Part shown: piece after piece, positions 54,714-62,858 of the stretch | How the letters are laid out: every line of letters starts with the position of its first letter | Numbering within the stretch: position 1 is the stretch's first letter | Assembly: GCA_963210315.1 (NCBI GenBank) | Contig: OY723239.1 | Span: forward strand, 1-64,000 | Source of the DNA: Rhynchopus euleeides | Taxonomy: Eukaryota > Euglenozoa > Diplonemea > Diplonemida > Diplonemidae | Direction of reading: 5' to 3' | Length of the DNA stretch: 64,000 nt | The notes under the pieces: generated by a model | What the model was told of the DNA's origin: nothing | The model's database searches: none | The model's input: the letters and a program-made list of their open reading frames with translations, nothing else | Position numbers and translations under genes: made by a program

Positions 54714-56983
54714 TGCGGGTTTGCGGGTTTGCGGGTTTGCGGGTTTGCGGGTTTGCGGGTTTGCGGGTTTGCGGGTTTGCGGGTTTGCGGGTTTGCGGGT
54801 TTGCGGGTTTGCGGGTTTGCGGGTTTGCGGGTTTGCGGGTTTGCGGGTTTGCGGGTTTGCGGGTTTGCGGGTTTGCGGGTTTGCGGGTTTGCGGGTTTGC
54901 GGGTTTGCGGGTTTGCGGGTTTGCGGGTTTGCGGGTTTGCGGGTTTGCGGGTTTGCGGGTTTGCGGGTTTGCGGGTTTGCGGGTTTGCGGGTTTGCGGGT
55001 TTGCGGGTTTGCGGGTTTGCGGGTTTGCGGGTTTGCGGGTTTGCGGGTTTGCGGGTTTGCGGGTTTGCGGGTTTGCGGGTTTGCGGGTTTGCGGGTTTGC
55101 GGGTTTGCGGGTTTGCGGGTTTGCGGGTTTGCGGGTTTGCGGGTTTGCGGGTTTGCGGGTTTGCGGGTTTGCGGGTTTGCGGGTTTGCGGGTTTGCGGGT
55201 TTGCGGGTTTGCGGGTTTGCGGGTTTGCGGGTTTGCGGGTTTGCGGGTTTGCGGGTTTGCGGGTTTGCGGGTTTGCGGGTTTGCGGGTTTGCGGGTTTGC
55301 GGGTTTGCGGGTTTGCGGGTTTGCGGGTTTGCGGGTTTGCGGGTTTGCGGGTTTGCGGGTTTGCGGGTTTGCGGGTTTGCGGGTTTGCGGGTTTGCGGGT
55401 TTGCGGGTTTGCGGGTTTGCGGGTTTGCGGGTTTGCGGGTTTGCGGGTTTGCGGGTTTGCGGGTTTGCGGGTTTGCGGGTTTGCGGGTTTGCGGGTTTGC
55501 GGGTTTGCGGGTTTGCGGGTTTGCGGGTTTGCGGGTTTGCGGGTTTGCGGGTTTGCGGGTTTGCGGGTTTGCGGGTTTGCGGGTTTGCGGGTTTGCGGGT
55601 TTGCGGGTTTGCGGGTTTGCGGGTTTGCGGGTTTGCGGGTTTGCGGGTTTGCGGGTTTGCGGGTTTGCGGGTTTGCGGGTTTGCGGGTTTGCGGGTTTGC
55701 GGGTTTGCGGGTTTGCGGGTTTGCGGGTTTGCGGGTTTGCGGGTTTGCGGGTTTGCGGGTTTGCGGGTTTGCGGGTTTGCGGGTTTGCGGGTTTGCGGGT
55801 TTGCGGGTTTGCGGGTTTGCGGGTTTGCGGGTTTGCGGGTTTGCGGGTTTGCGGGTTTGCGGGTTTGCGGGTTTGCGGGTTTGCGGGTTTGCGGGTTTGC
55901 GGGTTTGCGGGTTTGCGGGTTTGCGGGTTTGCGGGTTTGCGGGTTTGCGGGTTTGCGGGTTTGCGGGTTTGCGGGTTTGCGGGTTTGCGGGTTTGCGGGT
56001 TTGCGGGTTTGCGGGTTTGCGGGTTTGCGGGTTTGCGGGTTTGCGGGTTTGCGGGTTTGCGGGTTTGCGGGTTTGCGGGTTTGCGGGTTTGCGGGTTTGC
56101 GGGTTTGCGGGTTTGCGGGTTTGCGGGTTTGCGGGTTTGCGGGTTTGCGGGTTTGCGGGTTTGCGGGTTTGCGGGTTTGCGGGTTTGCGGGTTTGCGGGT
56201 TTGCGGGTTTGCGGGTTTGCGGGTTTGCGGGTTTGCGGGTTTGCGGGTTTGCGGGTTTGCGGGTTTGCGGGTTTGCGGGTTTGCGGGTTTGCGGGTTTGC
56301 GGGTTTGCGGGTTTGCGGGTTTGCGGGTTTGCGGGTTTGCGGGTTTGCGGGTTTGCGGGTTTGCGGGTTTGCGGGTTTGCGGGTTTGCGGGTTTGCGGGT
56401 TTGCGGGTTTGCGGGTTTGCGGGTTTGCGGGTTTGCGGGTTTGCGGGTTTGCGGGTTTGCGGGTTTGCGGGTTTGCGGGTTTGCGGGTTTGCGGGTTTGC
56501 GGGTTTGCGGGTTTGCGGGTTTGCGGGTTTGCGGGTTTGCGGGTTTGCGGGTTTGCGGGTTTGCGGGTTTGCGGGTTTGCGGGTTTGCGGGTTTGCGGGT
56601 TTGCGGGTTTGCGGGTTTGCGGGTTTGCGGGTTTGCGGGTTTGCGGGTTTGCGGGTTTGCGGGTTTGCGGGTTTGCGGGTTTGCGGGTTTGCGGGTTTGC
56701 GGGTTTGCGGGTTTGCGGGTTTGCGGGTTTGCGGGTTTGCGGGTTTGCGGGTTTGCGGGTTTGCGGGTTTGCGGGTTTGCGGGTTTGCGGGTTTGCGGGT
56801 TTGCGGGTTTGCGGGTTTGCGGGTTTGCGGGTTTGCGGGTTTGCGGGTTTGCGGGTTTGCGGGTTTGCGGGTTTGCGGGTTTGCGGGTTTGCGGGTTTGC
56901 GGGTTTGCGGGTTTGCGGGTTTGCGGGTTTGCGGGTTTGCGGGTTTGCGGGTTTGCGGGTTTGCGGGTTTGCGGGTTTGCGGG
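54714..56983 (+). repeat. 8-bp satellite array 4
   Basis: 2270 bp (about 284 units) of TGCGGGTT, running directly into the first 29 bp of a 5S rRNA gene on the minus strand. Confidence 0.98.
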
Positions 56984-57010
56984 TGTATTCACCAGAGTAT
57001 GGCCGAATCC
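56982..57010 (-). pseudogene. 5' fragment of a 5S rRNA gene, cut by the 8-bp array
   Basis: Identical to the first 29 nt of the complete 5S gene (minus strand, start at 57010), with the matching upstream spacer (57011-57060 resembles 57261-57310). After ACACC the 5S sequence is replaced by the 8-mer. The remaining 92 nt of this copy are not elsewhere in the window. Confidence 0.85.
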
Positions 57011-57070
57011 AATAAGGAGTTCGGAATTGTAATCAGAAAGGCAGCCCACCCCATTTTCCCCTTTACCCCT

Positions 57071-57095
57071 GCAAACCCGCAAACCCGCAAACCCC
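57071..57095 (-). repeat. short run of the 8-mer in opposite orientation
   Basis: Three units of GCAAACCC on the plus strand in the 5S spacer, the reverse complement of the large arrays. Confidence 0.9.
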
Positions 57096-57139
57096 CTGGT
57101 CTACACCAAAAAATATGGGTCCCAAAAAAAAAAAAATTG

Positions 57140-57260
57140 TAGGATTCAAGCACCCGGACTTCCCAACTGGTCACCCACGTCAGTACTATCCAGGCCTGCT
57201 GGTGCTTAACTTCTCAAATCAGGCGGGATGAGGTGTATTCACCAGAGTATGGCCGAATCC
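57140..57260 (-). rRNA. 5S ribosomal RNA
   Basis: 121 nt on the minus strand. It contains the internal promoter with AGAAGTTAAGCACC, GGCCTGGATAGTACTG and GTGGGTGACC, followed by TTGGGAAGTCCGGGTGCT, all at 5S positions. The A-run at 57124-57136 is a T-run on the sense strand, a Pol III terminator. Start taken at the conserved GGATTCGGCCATAC. Its spacer and the truncated copy at 56982 give a tandem 5S period of 250 bp, so this was part of a 5S array. Confidence 0.88.
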
Positions 57261-57766
57261 AATAAGGAGTTCAGAGTTGTATTCATAAAGGCATCCCACC
57301 CCATACCCCCCTGTATACTGGACCATACATACAAAAAAAGGTGGTTGCGTTGTGTGCTGGTTATGCTCCAAGTTCTAATATTTATGTGTTGAAGACTGAA
57401 CGCAATCGGAGGTAAAACCTGAGTTTCAGACTCGTCATGGGTCGAAAGTCATTCTGTGCGAGCGCACAAATGGCCAAATATGTCCGCACATGGTCCCACA
57501 ACTGGGTCCTGCGTGCAAGCAGATTTTGGAAGCATTTGATAAATCAGCATGATTTTGCAAATTGCGAGTTGCATTTGTTTGGTAGAAGTAGCACAACAAC
57601 TTAGCACCTACAAGATGGGTACCTCCAACTTGGGGGCACACAACCCATAATCGTATAGCAGTCCAGTTCCCAAGTTGCAGGTTTGAGCATCTGTGTCAAA
57701 CCTGCAACCTTACATACAGACCAAGCAATGATACCATAGCTGCAAAGTTACAGGTACCTATATTTT
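57261..57766. other. spacer between 5S and U6
   Basis: No gene seen. An exact 13-bp inverted repeat, GTTGCAGGTTTGA (57674-57686) and TCAAACCTGCAAC (57696-57708), lies about 60 bp upstream of U6 and could be an upstream element of its promoter. TATATTTT directly before the U6 start is a possible TATA-type box. Confidence 0.5.
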
Positions 57767-57871
57767 GGAGCCCAGAAATGGGACATCCGTCAAAATTGGA
57801 TCGATACAGAGAAGATTAGCATGGTCCCTGCGCAAGGATGACACGCATTAATCGAGAAAGTATCACCTTTT
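57767..57871 (+). ncRNA. U6 spliceosomal snRNA
   Basis: 5' hairpin GCCC-AGAAA-TGGG, then AAAATTGGATCGATACAGAG with the ACAGAGA box, AAGATTAGCATGG with the catalytic AGC triad, CCCTGCGCAAGGATGACACG, and a terminal T-run, the Pol III terminator. GCGCAAGGAT pairs perfectly over 10 bp with the 5' end of the U4 gene at 62324 (U4/U6 stem II). Confidence 0.97.
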
Positions 57872-57901
57872 TTTTCACATATTTTTGTTTTTTATAATAA
57901 A

Positions 57902-57996
57902 TATCTCCTCTCAGGATTGGTATCCCAGGAGGAGTTCTGTCAGTTTTGGGTCTCTTTTCAGAGTCAGTCCATACCAATGAAGTACAGAAACTGTAG
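57902..57996 (-). ncRNA. unidentified snRNA-type RNA, copy 1 (spliced-leader-like?)
   Basis: A ~95-nt RNA predicted on the minus strand from the promoter motif just upstream (AACCAACGATTTC) that other snRNA genes here share. Predicted fold: ACAG-TTT-CTGT, CTCT-GAAA-AGAG, then a 3' hairpin CTCCTC..GGAT-ACCA-ATCC..GAGGAG. Copy 2 (63251-63346) is nearly identical and has a compensated pair change in the 3' hairpin. TTCATTG|GTATGG could be a splice donor like the GTATGC donors of the Helitron introns, which would fit a spliced-leader RNA, but no clear Sm site is visible. Identity uncertain. Confidence 0.5.
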
Positions 57997-58022
57997 CTTA
58001 AGAAATCGTTGGTTGCCCTTAC
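57997..58022 (-). promoter_or_regulatory. snRNA promoter motif upstream of the unidentified RNA, copy 1
   Basis: Minus strand AAGGGCAACCAACGATTTCTT, matching the AACCAACGGTTTC core before U5 with one change. The duplicated segment shared with 63256-63424 includes the RNA, this motif and about 50 bp beyond. Confidence 0.6.
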
Positions 58023-58076
58023 AAATAGAGGCTAAGTGACACTTTGCAGTATTTTCACCTATTGCACAGAGTAACC

Positions 58077-58361
58077 TGAGTATTCACCAGTGTTGGAGAG
58101 TACACACCCTTGTTACTATGGCTCACCACCTGTCAAAAAAACTAAGAGGCAAGCCTTCAGGCTGAAGAGGCTACAAGCTTACAGCCGAAGAATCTTACCC
58201 CTGTTTCACCACATACCCAGGACTGCACTGCTGAGGTAGCATATTATGGTAGCAGTGTACAAGCCCAGTTGGGGGTTTGAGTTCCCCCTAATATATAATA
58301 TATTATATACAGTATACATACTGGGGTGTGGGTCCTGAGATATGGAGTGGCGGCTGTACAT
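58077..58361. other. spacer upstream of U2
   Basis: No gene seen. It contains an AT-rich stretch (TATATAATATATTATATA, about 58292) and an inverted GGGGGTTTGAGTTCCCCC that resembles a tRNA T-arm without the rest of a tRNA. Confidence 0.4.
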
Positions 58362-58390
58362 CCCCTAAGCAACGGTTTCTTAATAGGGGC
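58362..58390 (+). promoter_or_regulatory. snRNA promoter motif upstream of U2
   Basis: CCCCTAAGCAACGGTTTC then TTAATAGGGGC directly before the U2 start. The same arrangement precedes U5, U4, U3 and (looser) U1; proximal sequence elements of snRNA genes in other eukaryotes play this role but usually lie further upstream. Confidence 0.7.
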
Positions 58391-58580
58391 ATACCTTCTC
58401 GGCCTTTTGGCTAAGATCAAGTGTATTATCTGTTCTTATCAGCTTAATATCTGATACAGTACCTTGTGTACTGAACGATATTAACGCAATTTCTCAACGG
58501 GGTGATGGGTCGCCAGGGCAACCTGGTCCATTCACACGTGTTGCCCTGGAGCTGCACAACATCCAGGAGTGGCACACCCA
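58391..58580 (+). ncRNA. U2 spliceosomal snRNA
   Basis: Starts ATACCTTCTCGGCCTTTTGG, then CTAAGATCAAGTGT, CTGTTCTTATCAG and TTAATATCTGATAC, nearly identical to vertebrate U2 over the first 65 nt. Stem-loop III (CCAGG-GCAA-CCTGG) and a stem-loop IV like region (CCTGGAGCTGCA..CCAGGAGTGGCACACCC) follow at the right distance; length about 190 nt. The branch-point recognition segment reads GTATTA instead of the near-universal GTAGTA. The Sm site (CAATTTCTC, ~58486) is weak. Confidence 0.95.
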
Positions 58581-58643
58581 CCTATGTTTTTATATACACA
58601 GAGACAAGAGAACAACAAGTATGCAGTGTATACAGTGTATACC

Positions 58644-58645
<2 letters not shown>

Positions 58646-58682
<37 letters not shown>

Positions 58683-58850
58683 GGTTTGCCCCCCGGGCGG
58701 GATCCCGGGCGGGCCCGGCCGGGTTCCGGGAAATTCCGGGATTCCCGGGATTCCCGGGATTTCCCGGCCGGGAATCCCGGGATCCCGGCCGGGAAATCCC
58801 GGGATGACCCCGGGGTATCCCGGGGTCATCCCGGGACCCCCCCGGGGTCA
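58646..58850 (+). repeat. AT-dinucleotide run plus CCGGG-rich palindromic repeat, copy 1
   Basis: (AT)n to 58679, then ACACGGTTTGCCCCCCGG and about 160 bp built of CCCGGGATTCCCGGG-like palindromes. An inverted copy with the same AT run and the same ACACGGTTTGCCCCCCGG junction lies at 61547-61713. It could fold into long GC hairpins; small frames across it are artefacts. Confidence 0.85.
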
Positions 58851-59142
58851 GGTGTAGGTGGGTGGTAAGATGACTTGAGAGTTTTGCACATTGCACATTG
58901 CACGCTGCCGTTGCCCCCTTCCCCTTTGCGATCCACCCGATGTCATTAGTTTTTGCTGGACCCGACTATTTCACCTCACATATACCGCACGTGACTTGGA
59001 CCCCACAACCCCGCCCCGCCCCCCCCCCCCCCCCCACGTAACTGCGCCGCATACACACACCCGGCAGAGAAACCTTCCACAACAGCAAACATGCACCGTA
59101 CTCTTTTGTTACTCCTCATTTTTTTTTTCCTTCCTGCTCGTT

Positions 59143-59862
59143 GGTGATGCAGCACCAGGGCAGAAAGGAGGGAAGAGGGCGAGGGATGATGCGGATGACG
59201 GCGACAGCGATGGCGACGGCGGCAAGAGCCGCAAGCAACCTCGCCGAGGCAAGGCGGAGGTAGCGGCCCCGGAACCGGACCCCACCACTGACAACGACGA
59301 CGACGACGACGACGACGACGACATCGACGACGCCATTGAGGCGGTGCTGAAGGAGGTGAAGCGGAAGAGGCAGCCGCTGATCGATTTGGCCGTCGCTGAA
59401 GGGGTCCTCACAGAGAATGAGAAAGCCCCCCTCATGCCGAAGATCGCCCGCCTGATTGCTCTCGGACGGAAGAAGAAGGAGCTCGCCGCCAGCGCAGTGG
59501 CCTTGCGCACGCCGACGGGGAAGTTGCGCCGCCCGGCAAAGGCCGCCCTCGCCGAGAGCCTCAGCAGCCAAGCTGACCTGACCCCCCCGAAGCTGCAGCC
59601 TGCCCAGTCTTTGTCGACCCGCTTCTCCGAGTTCAAGTGGCTTTCAGTCAAGACGAAAGCGGAGGCCACGACCGACGGGTACAGGTTCGCGATGCAAGCC
59701 ATCCCCGTGTGCCGGAGTGCTATGTCCCGCGACTCCCACGCAAAGCTCTCGCTCTTGGCCATCAATCAAGATGTGCGAGGTGCGTACGGCAAGGAGTGTG
59801 GCTTCCGGCGGACATTCCCGTCACTCCGTGTGAATGACGCTGAGAGTGACGATGAGGAGTGA
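59143..59862 (+). CDS. partial protein-coding region, acidic/basic nuclear-type protein (unrecognised)
   Basis: An open frame ending at TGA 59860-59862. About 235 codons look coding: GQKGGKRARDDADD, a Lys/Arg-rich RGK segment, an Asp run (59299-59325), a helical EAVLKEVKRKRQPLIDLAVA region, and a C-terminal YRFAMQAIPVCRS...LSLLAINQDVRGAYGKECGFR, ending DAESDDEE. No good ATG; a pyrimidine tract followed by GATGCAG at 59144-59152 could be a splice acceptor, so this is probably a 3' exon whose upstream exon I cannot find. GC-rich third positions fit coding. A host gene or part of an unlisted transposon are both possible. Confidence 0.5.
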   Translation, partial: GDAAPGQKGGKRARDDADDGDSDGDGGKSRKQPRRGKAEVAAPEPDPTTDNDDDDDDDDDIDDAIEAVLKEVKRKRQPLIDLAVAEGVLTENEKAPLMPKIARLIALGRKKKELAASAVALRTPTGKLRRPAKAALAESLSSQADLTPPKLQPAQSLSTRFSEFKWLSVKTKAEATTDGYRFAMQAIPVCRSAMSRDSHAKLSLLAINQDVRGAYGKECGFRRTFPSLRVNDAESDDEE

Positions 59863-62185
59863 TTTGTCCGGCACAGTGTGTGCGTCCGTGTGTGTGTATA
59901 TCGTATTCCTTGCTGTCTGTGTCTGACGTCTTGTTCTGCAGCTGTGAGACGTCGTATGATGCTGATTGCCCTCCGATGCCATCAGCTGCTTTGGAGTCAC
60001 GAGGGTATTGTGGCTCCCTTCGGAGGTTGTTGTTGCAGTGCATGTACTGCTTTTGTGTTTGTAGTTTGCCGGATCAGAAAGTCAGGAGAAGCGAATCGCG
60101 CGGCGCCCCAGCCCCAGACCCCAGCCCCTGCCACTTGCCACTTGTGTGCTGCCTTCGTGTGTGCGCCTGTGCCTCCCTGTTCTGCATTTGGTTGCCCTCG
60201 CGGGTATCACGATACAGAGCAGTCCACCCCCTCCCCCCCCCAAAAATCGTTCGCATCATCTTGGCGCCCATTCCTTCCACTTTCTGTGGATGTGTTTGGT
60301 ATTTCCGAACGGAATTTTCCAGCGTCAAGACTGATACCTCGCCGTTTTCGAGTCAGTCACTTCCACCGCCGCTGCGATTTGCGTACCGGTAGTTGTGCAG
60401 AAATGCTAACATTTAATTTGCTCTGTGGAACCTGGACTGCACCTTCTGGGATGTGAGTCTGTAGATAGTTGGACAGTTGCAGTACCCATCTGTTAGAAAG
60501 CTGAAAGGAACCTTGTCGGGCGATCAAGGACGACTGAGGGTTCAGTTTGAGTTTAATGTGGTCCAAGGGTACAACAGACATCACTGCTTGCAGATCCCTC
60601 TTGCTTGTCCCTCTGGTAACTTCCAACGGCTCAAACTCCTCGACTTCCTTGGGTGGGCATTTGCCATACCTGACGTAAAACAGTGATGCTTCGTGCTAGT
60701 GGTGAACCTGACGTTAGTAAAGGAAGGGTGCTGCGGCTGTCCACGAGGGGCTCTGATGCCTCCTCACGGTGCCTGGTTGGTCGGTTCAGGTGAAACAGAG
60801 CAAATTTAGTGTTAGGGGGATGCCTCTGGTCAAGGCCTTTTCACAAAAATTGACCCACGGCGCCGAGTTGGGCCGTTGGTTCCTGGTTGTAGCTCGGTCT
60901 ACGCCAGGTTCCACACCCCGTCATCGCAAAACGTACGCATACACAGAGGCAAAACACAACAGCCTCTGTGGTACGGGAGCATGGCGGGAGGAAATTTTGC
61001 CTTTTGGTCAAATAGGCACCCTTTTGTAATCACTTGACCCGCAGGGTGGCTGAGTCTTATCAGACAGGCCGACCTACATGTTGATCAGTGGAACCACACA
61101 ACCTGTTCAACCTGCCCCCGGGGTGGCTGAGTCCACCCCTGCCGTAGCGTAAGATAAGCCTACGTCGACCCTCGTCGTCCTCTTCGTCGTCCTAGGACTG
61201 TGGAGTTCAGCAACCAGGAGGATGCGGAACTGCTGTGAGCTGCACACTCTCTTGACACACCTGCACGTATCTGCGTTACACTCGTGGTAACCCCGAACCC
61301 TGTATTTATACAGGAGACTTCCATCTGGGACAGTTTCTGTTCCAGATGAGCTTTGACAGTGGTAGCCATCTTTGCTATGGAGCCATCGTCATTGCTATCG
61401 TCGTCACTCGGACCCATGAGCAGTGGATACAATTGGTGTGGAAGGAGAGGGTGCGGTTCTGGATCAGCAGGTCTGAATCTGAAACTGGGGACTGAAAGCC
61501 ATAGGTCTGAGATGACCTCGGTCCAAGCGACCTGAGACTGAGAACCCCCGGGATTCCCGGCCGGACCCCGGCCGGACCCGGCCGGGATTTCCCCGGGATC
61601 CCGGCCGGGATTTCAAAATCCCGGTCCCGGGCCCGGAATTTCCGGGCCCGGCCGGGGTTTCCCGGGATCCTGCCGGGGGGCAAACCGTGTATATATATAT
61701 ATATATATATATAGGGTATGGGTATAGTAGGCAAAAAAAAGTCGCCTCCCCAGTTCGAGCTGTTGAATTGGAGGACTCCTCACTCTGCTCTGCACTGCGA
61801 TCCTTGAACTGTCCACTGCAGGGGTTAGGAGCTGCTCTGTGACCAGCCTGGCCCGGTTCACCCCATTTTACTCCAATTGTTGCTAAGGTTTGCACCAAAG
61901 CCACAACCGGGACAGTAGACTAACAGGGACAGTAGCATCAACACAGAAGTAGAGGAACCCTTGGACCCAGTCCAAGATTGCCCAGTTCTGAGAAGCCTTG
62001 CCCTCCCAAGCTAGGAGTAACAGAGTGTTGCTGACACACTCCGGCTAATAAATACTGTTTTCCTAACTTGGTGTCTATGAATGGTATAACCATCAAACCT
62101 ACGTACGTCAATTTGCAGGTTTGATAGTTTGTACAGAATTTTGTATTCTGTATGGCCTGAATAGCACAATAAATAAAGAACATTT
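59863..62185. other. 2.3 kb with no gene I can support
   Basis: It contains the 3' flank of the previous gene, GT-rich and C-rich tracts, two copies of GGGTGGCTGAGT (about 61044 and 61119), and the inverted AT/CCGGG repeat. A 90-codon minus-strand frame at 61160-61432 (MATTVKAHLEQKLSQMEV segment) has no support beyond being open. Short similarities to SRP RNA were judged too weak. Confidence 0.5.
61547..61713 (-). repeat. AT-dinucleotide run plus CCGGG-rich palindromic repeat, copy 2 (inverted)
   Basis: On the minus strand it reads (AT)n, ACACGGTTTGCCCCCCGG, then GGATCCCGGG and further CCGGG palindromes, in the same order as copy 1 at 58646. The two copies are 2.7 kb apart in opposite orientation. 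Confidence 0.85.
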
Positions 62186-62324
62186 GCTGCAAAGGCAGCT
62201 TCACAAATTGCCAATGGTGCCGCCGAAGCAGCCCATGGCGGGAATTGGGTAGTTTTCAACCAGCAATCTCTCCATGGCGTCCCTGTTTGGTCATAGCCTA
62301 TGGATTTATCCCGAGCGCAAGGAT
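62186..62324 (-). ncRNA. U4 spliceosomal snRNA
   Basis: Minus strand: ATCCTTGCGCTCGGG (stem II partner of U6, 10 perfect pairs), a 5' stem-loop region, GATTGCTGGTTGAAAACT (stem I and the following single strand, as in human U4), CCCAATTCCCGCCATGG, then CATTGGCAATTTGTGAAG with an Sm-like AATTTGTG, and a short 3' hairpin GCTGC-CTTT-GCAGC. About 139 nt, close to the usual 140-145. Confidence 0.92.
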
Positions 62325-62399
62325 ACCCCTTATAAAATACCGTTGGTTAGGGGGGGTACGTAGCCGACATGGGAATTGCACAGGTCAAGGGGTCCATGA
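62325..62399 (-). promoter_or_regulatory. promoter of U4
   Basis: Minus strand CCCCTAACCAACGGTATT then TTATAAGGGGT up to the RNA start. A further 45 bp upstream (AATTCCCATGTCGGCTACGT region) is shared with the U3 promoter, indicating a duplicated distal element. Confidence 0.7.
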
Positions 62400-62404
62400 G
62401 TATA

Positions 62405-62615
62405 TAATATAAAAAACAAGCTGTAAGTGGAAGGGCTGTGCTGATTGGGAAGCCAATTTCCAAGGAAAAGGGTAACCCAGTTTTAGAACAATCATCGCAA
62501 GGCTCATGCTGCACATGCCCGACCGTCTTCATCATCCAGCTTTGGTCTTGTGCTAGAGAAAACAATCTCCAACACGAATGTACTCAAAAACAGATCCTGT
62601 GTAGAGTACAGTCTT
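62405..62615 (-). ncRNA. U3 small nucleolar RNA
   Basis: Minus strand: starts AAGACTGTACTC, AGGATCTGTTTTTGAG (U3 5' domain, box A' and A), GGATGATGAAGACGG (box C'/B region), and AGCCTTGCGATGATTGTTCT, which matches the vertebrate U3 box C segment closely. U3 guides early 18S rRNA processing in the nucleolus. The 3' end and box D are not clear, so the left boundary is an estimate based on the usual ~210 nt. Confidence 0.85.
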
Positions 62616-62692
62616 GCCCTTTACAAAAACCGTTGCTTAGGGGGGGTACGTAGCCGACATGGAATTGCACAAGTGGAGGGGTCCATGATTTT
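62616..62692 (-). promoter_or_regulatory. promoter of U3
   Basis: Minus strand CCCCCTAAGCAACGGTTT then TTGTAAAGGGC before the RNA start; upstream ~50 bp shared with the U4 promoter. Confidence 0.7.
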
Positions 62693-62714
62693 TAGTTAAA
62701 AAAGGTGGGTTTGT

Positions 62715-62858
62715 GCAGAACACAGCACCACCGCTGTCAAAAATTTCACTGTGCATCCCAGCCGAAGCCAGTGCCACCAGTGCCCCCTGCGCAGTGCAAT
62801 GCAGGGGCCACTGGTGTGTCAACACCCTTGTTGATCAGGTTAGACACCAGTAAGGTAT
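62715..62858 (-). ncRNA. U1 spliceosomal snRNA
   Basis: Minus strand: starts ATACCTTACTGG; GATCAACAAGG in stem-loop I resembles the U1-70K-binding loop (GATCACGAAGG); ATTGCACTGC carries the U1A-binding ATTGCAC loop on a GCCCCTGC/GCAGGGGGC stem; GAAATTTTTGAC is the Sm site, followed by the hairpin ACAGC-GGTGGT-GCTGT. About 144 nt. The 5' end is ATACCTTACTG, not the usual ATACTTACCTG. Confidence 0.87.

Noticed and set aside
54714-56983. True telomere
   Set aside because: The G-rich 8-mer is telomere-like, but arrays are internal with genes on both sides and I know no organism with this telomere unit. Old telomere-derived sequence is not excluded.
58240-58300. tRNA gene at GGGGGTTTGAGTTCCCCC
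   Set aside because: A T-arm-like hairpin only; no acceptor, D or anticodon stems could be built.
59859-60456. Cys-rich 177-192 residue proteins after the acidic gene
   Set aside because: Overlapping frames without domains or start context; more likely 3' untranslated sequence.
60780-61100. SRP RNA (CAGGTGAAACAGAGCA and TGATCAGTGG words)
   Set aside because: The two words are 270 bp apart and cannot be placed in a helix 5-8 structure.
62281-62330. U4 on the plus strand (TAGCCTATGGATTTATCC)
   Set aside because: The resemblance is the complement of the 5' stem-loop; the true gene is on the minus strand, as shown by stem II pairing, stem I, the Sm site and the promoter.
62345-62692. Dinoflagellate-type spliced leader in TACGTAGCCGACATGG
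   Set aside because: Only seven bases agree with the known leader, no GT donor follows, and the segment is the shared upstream part of the U4 and U3 promoters.
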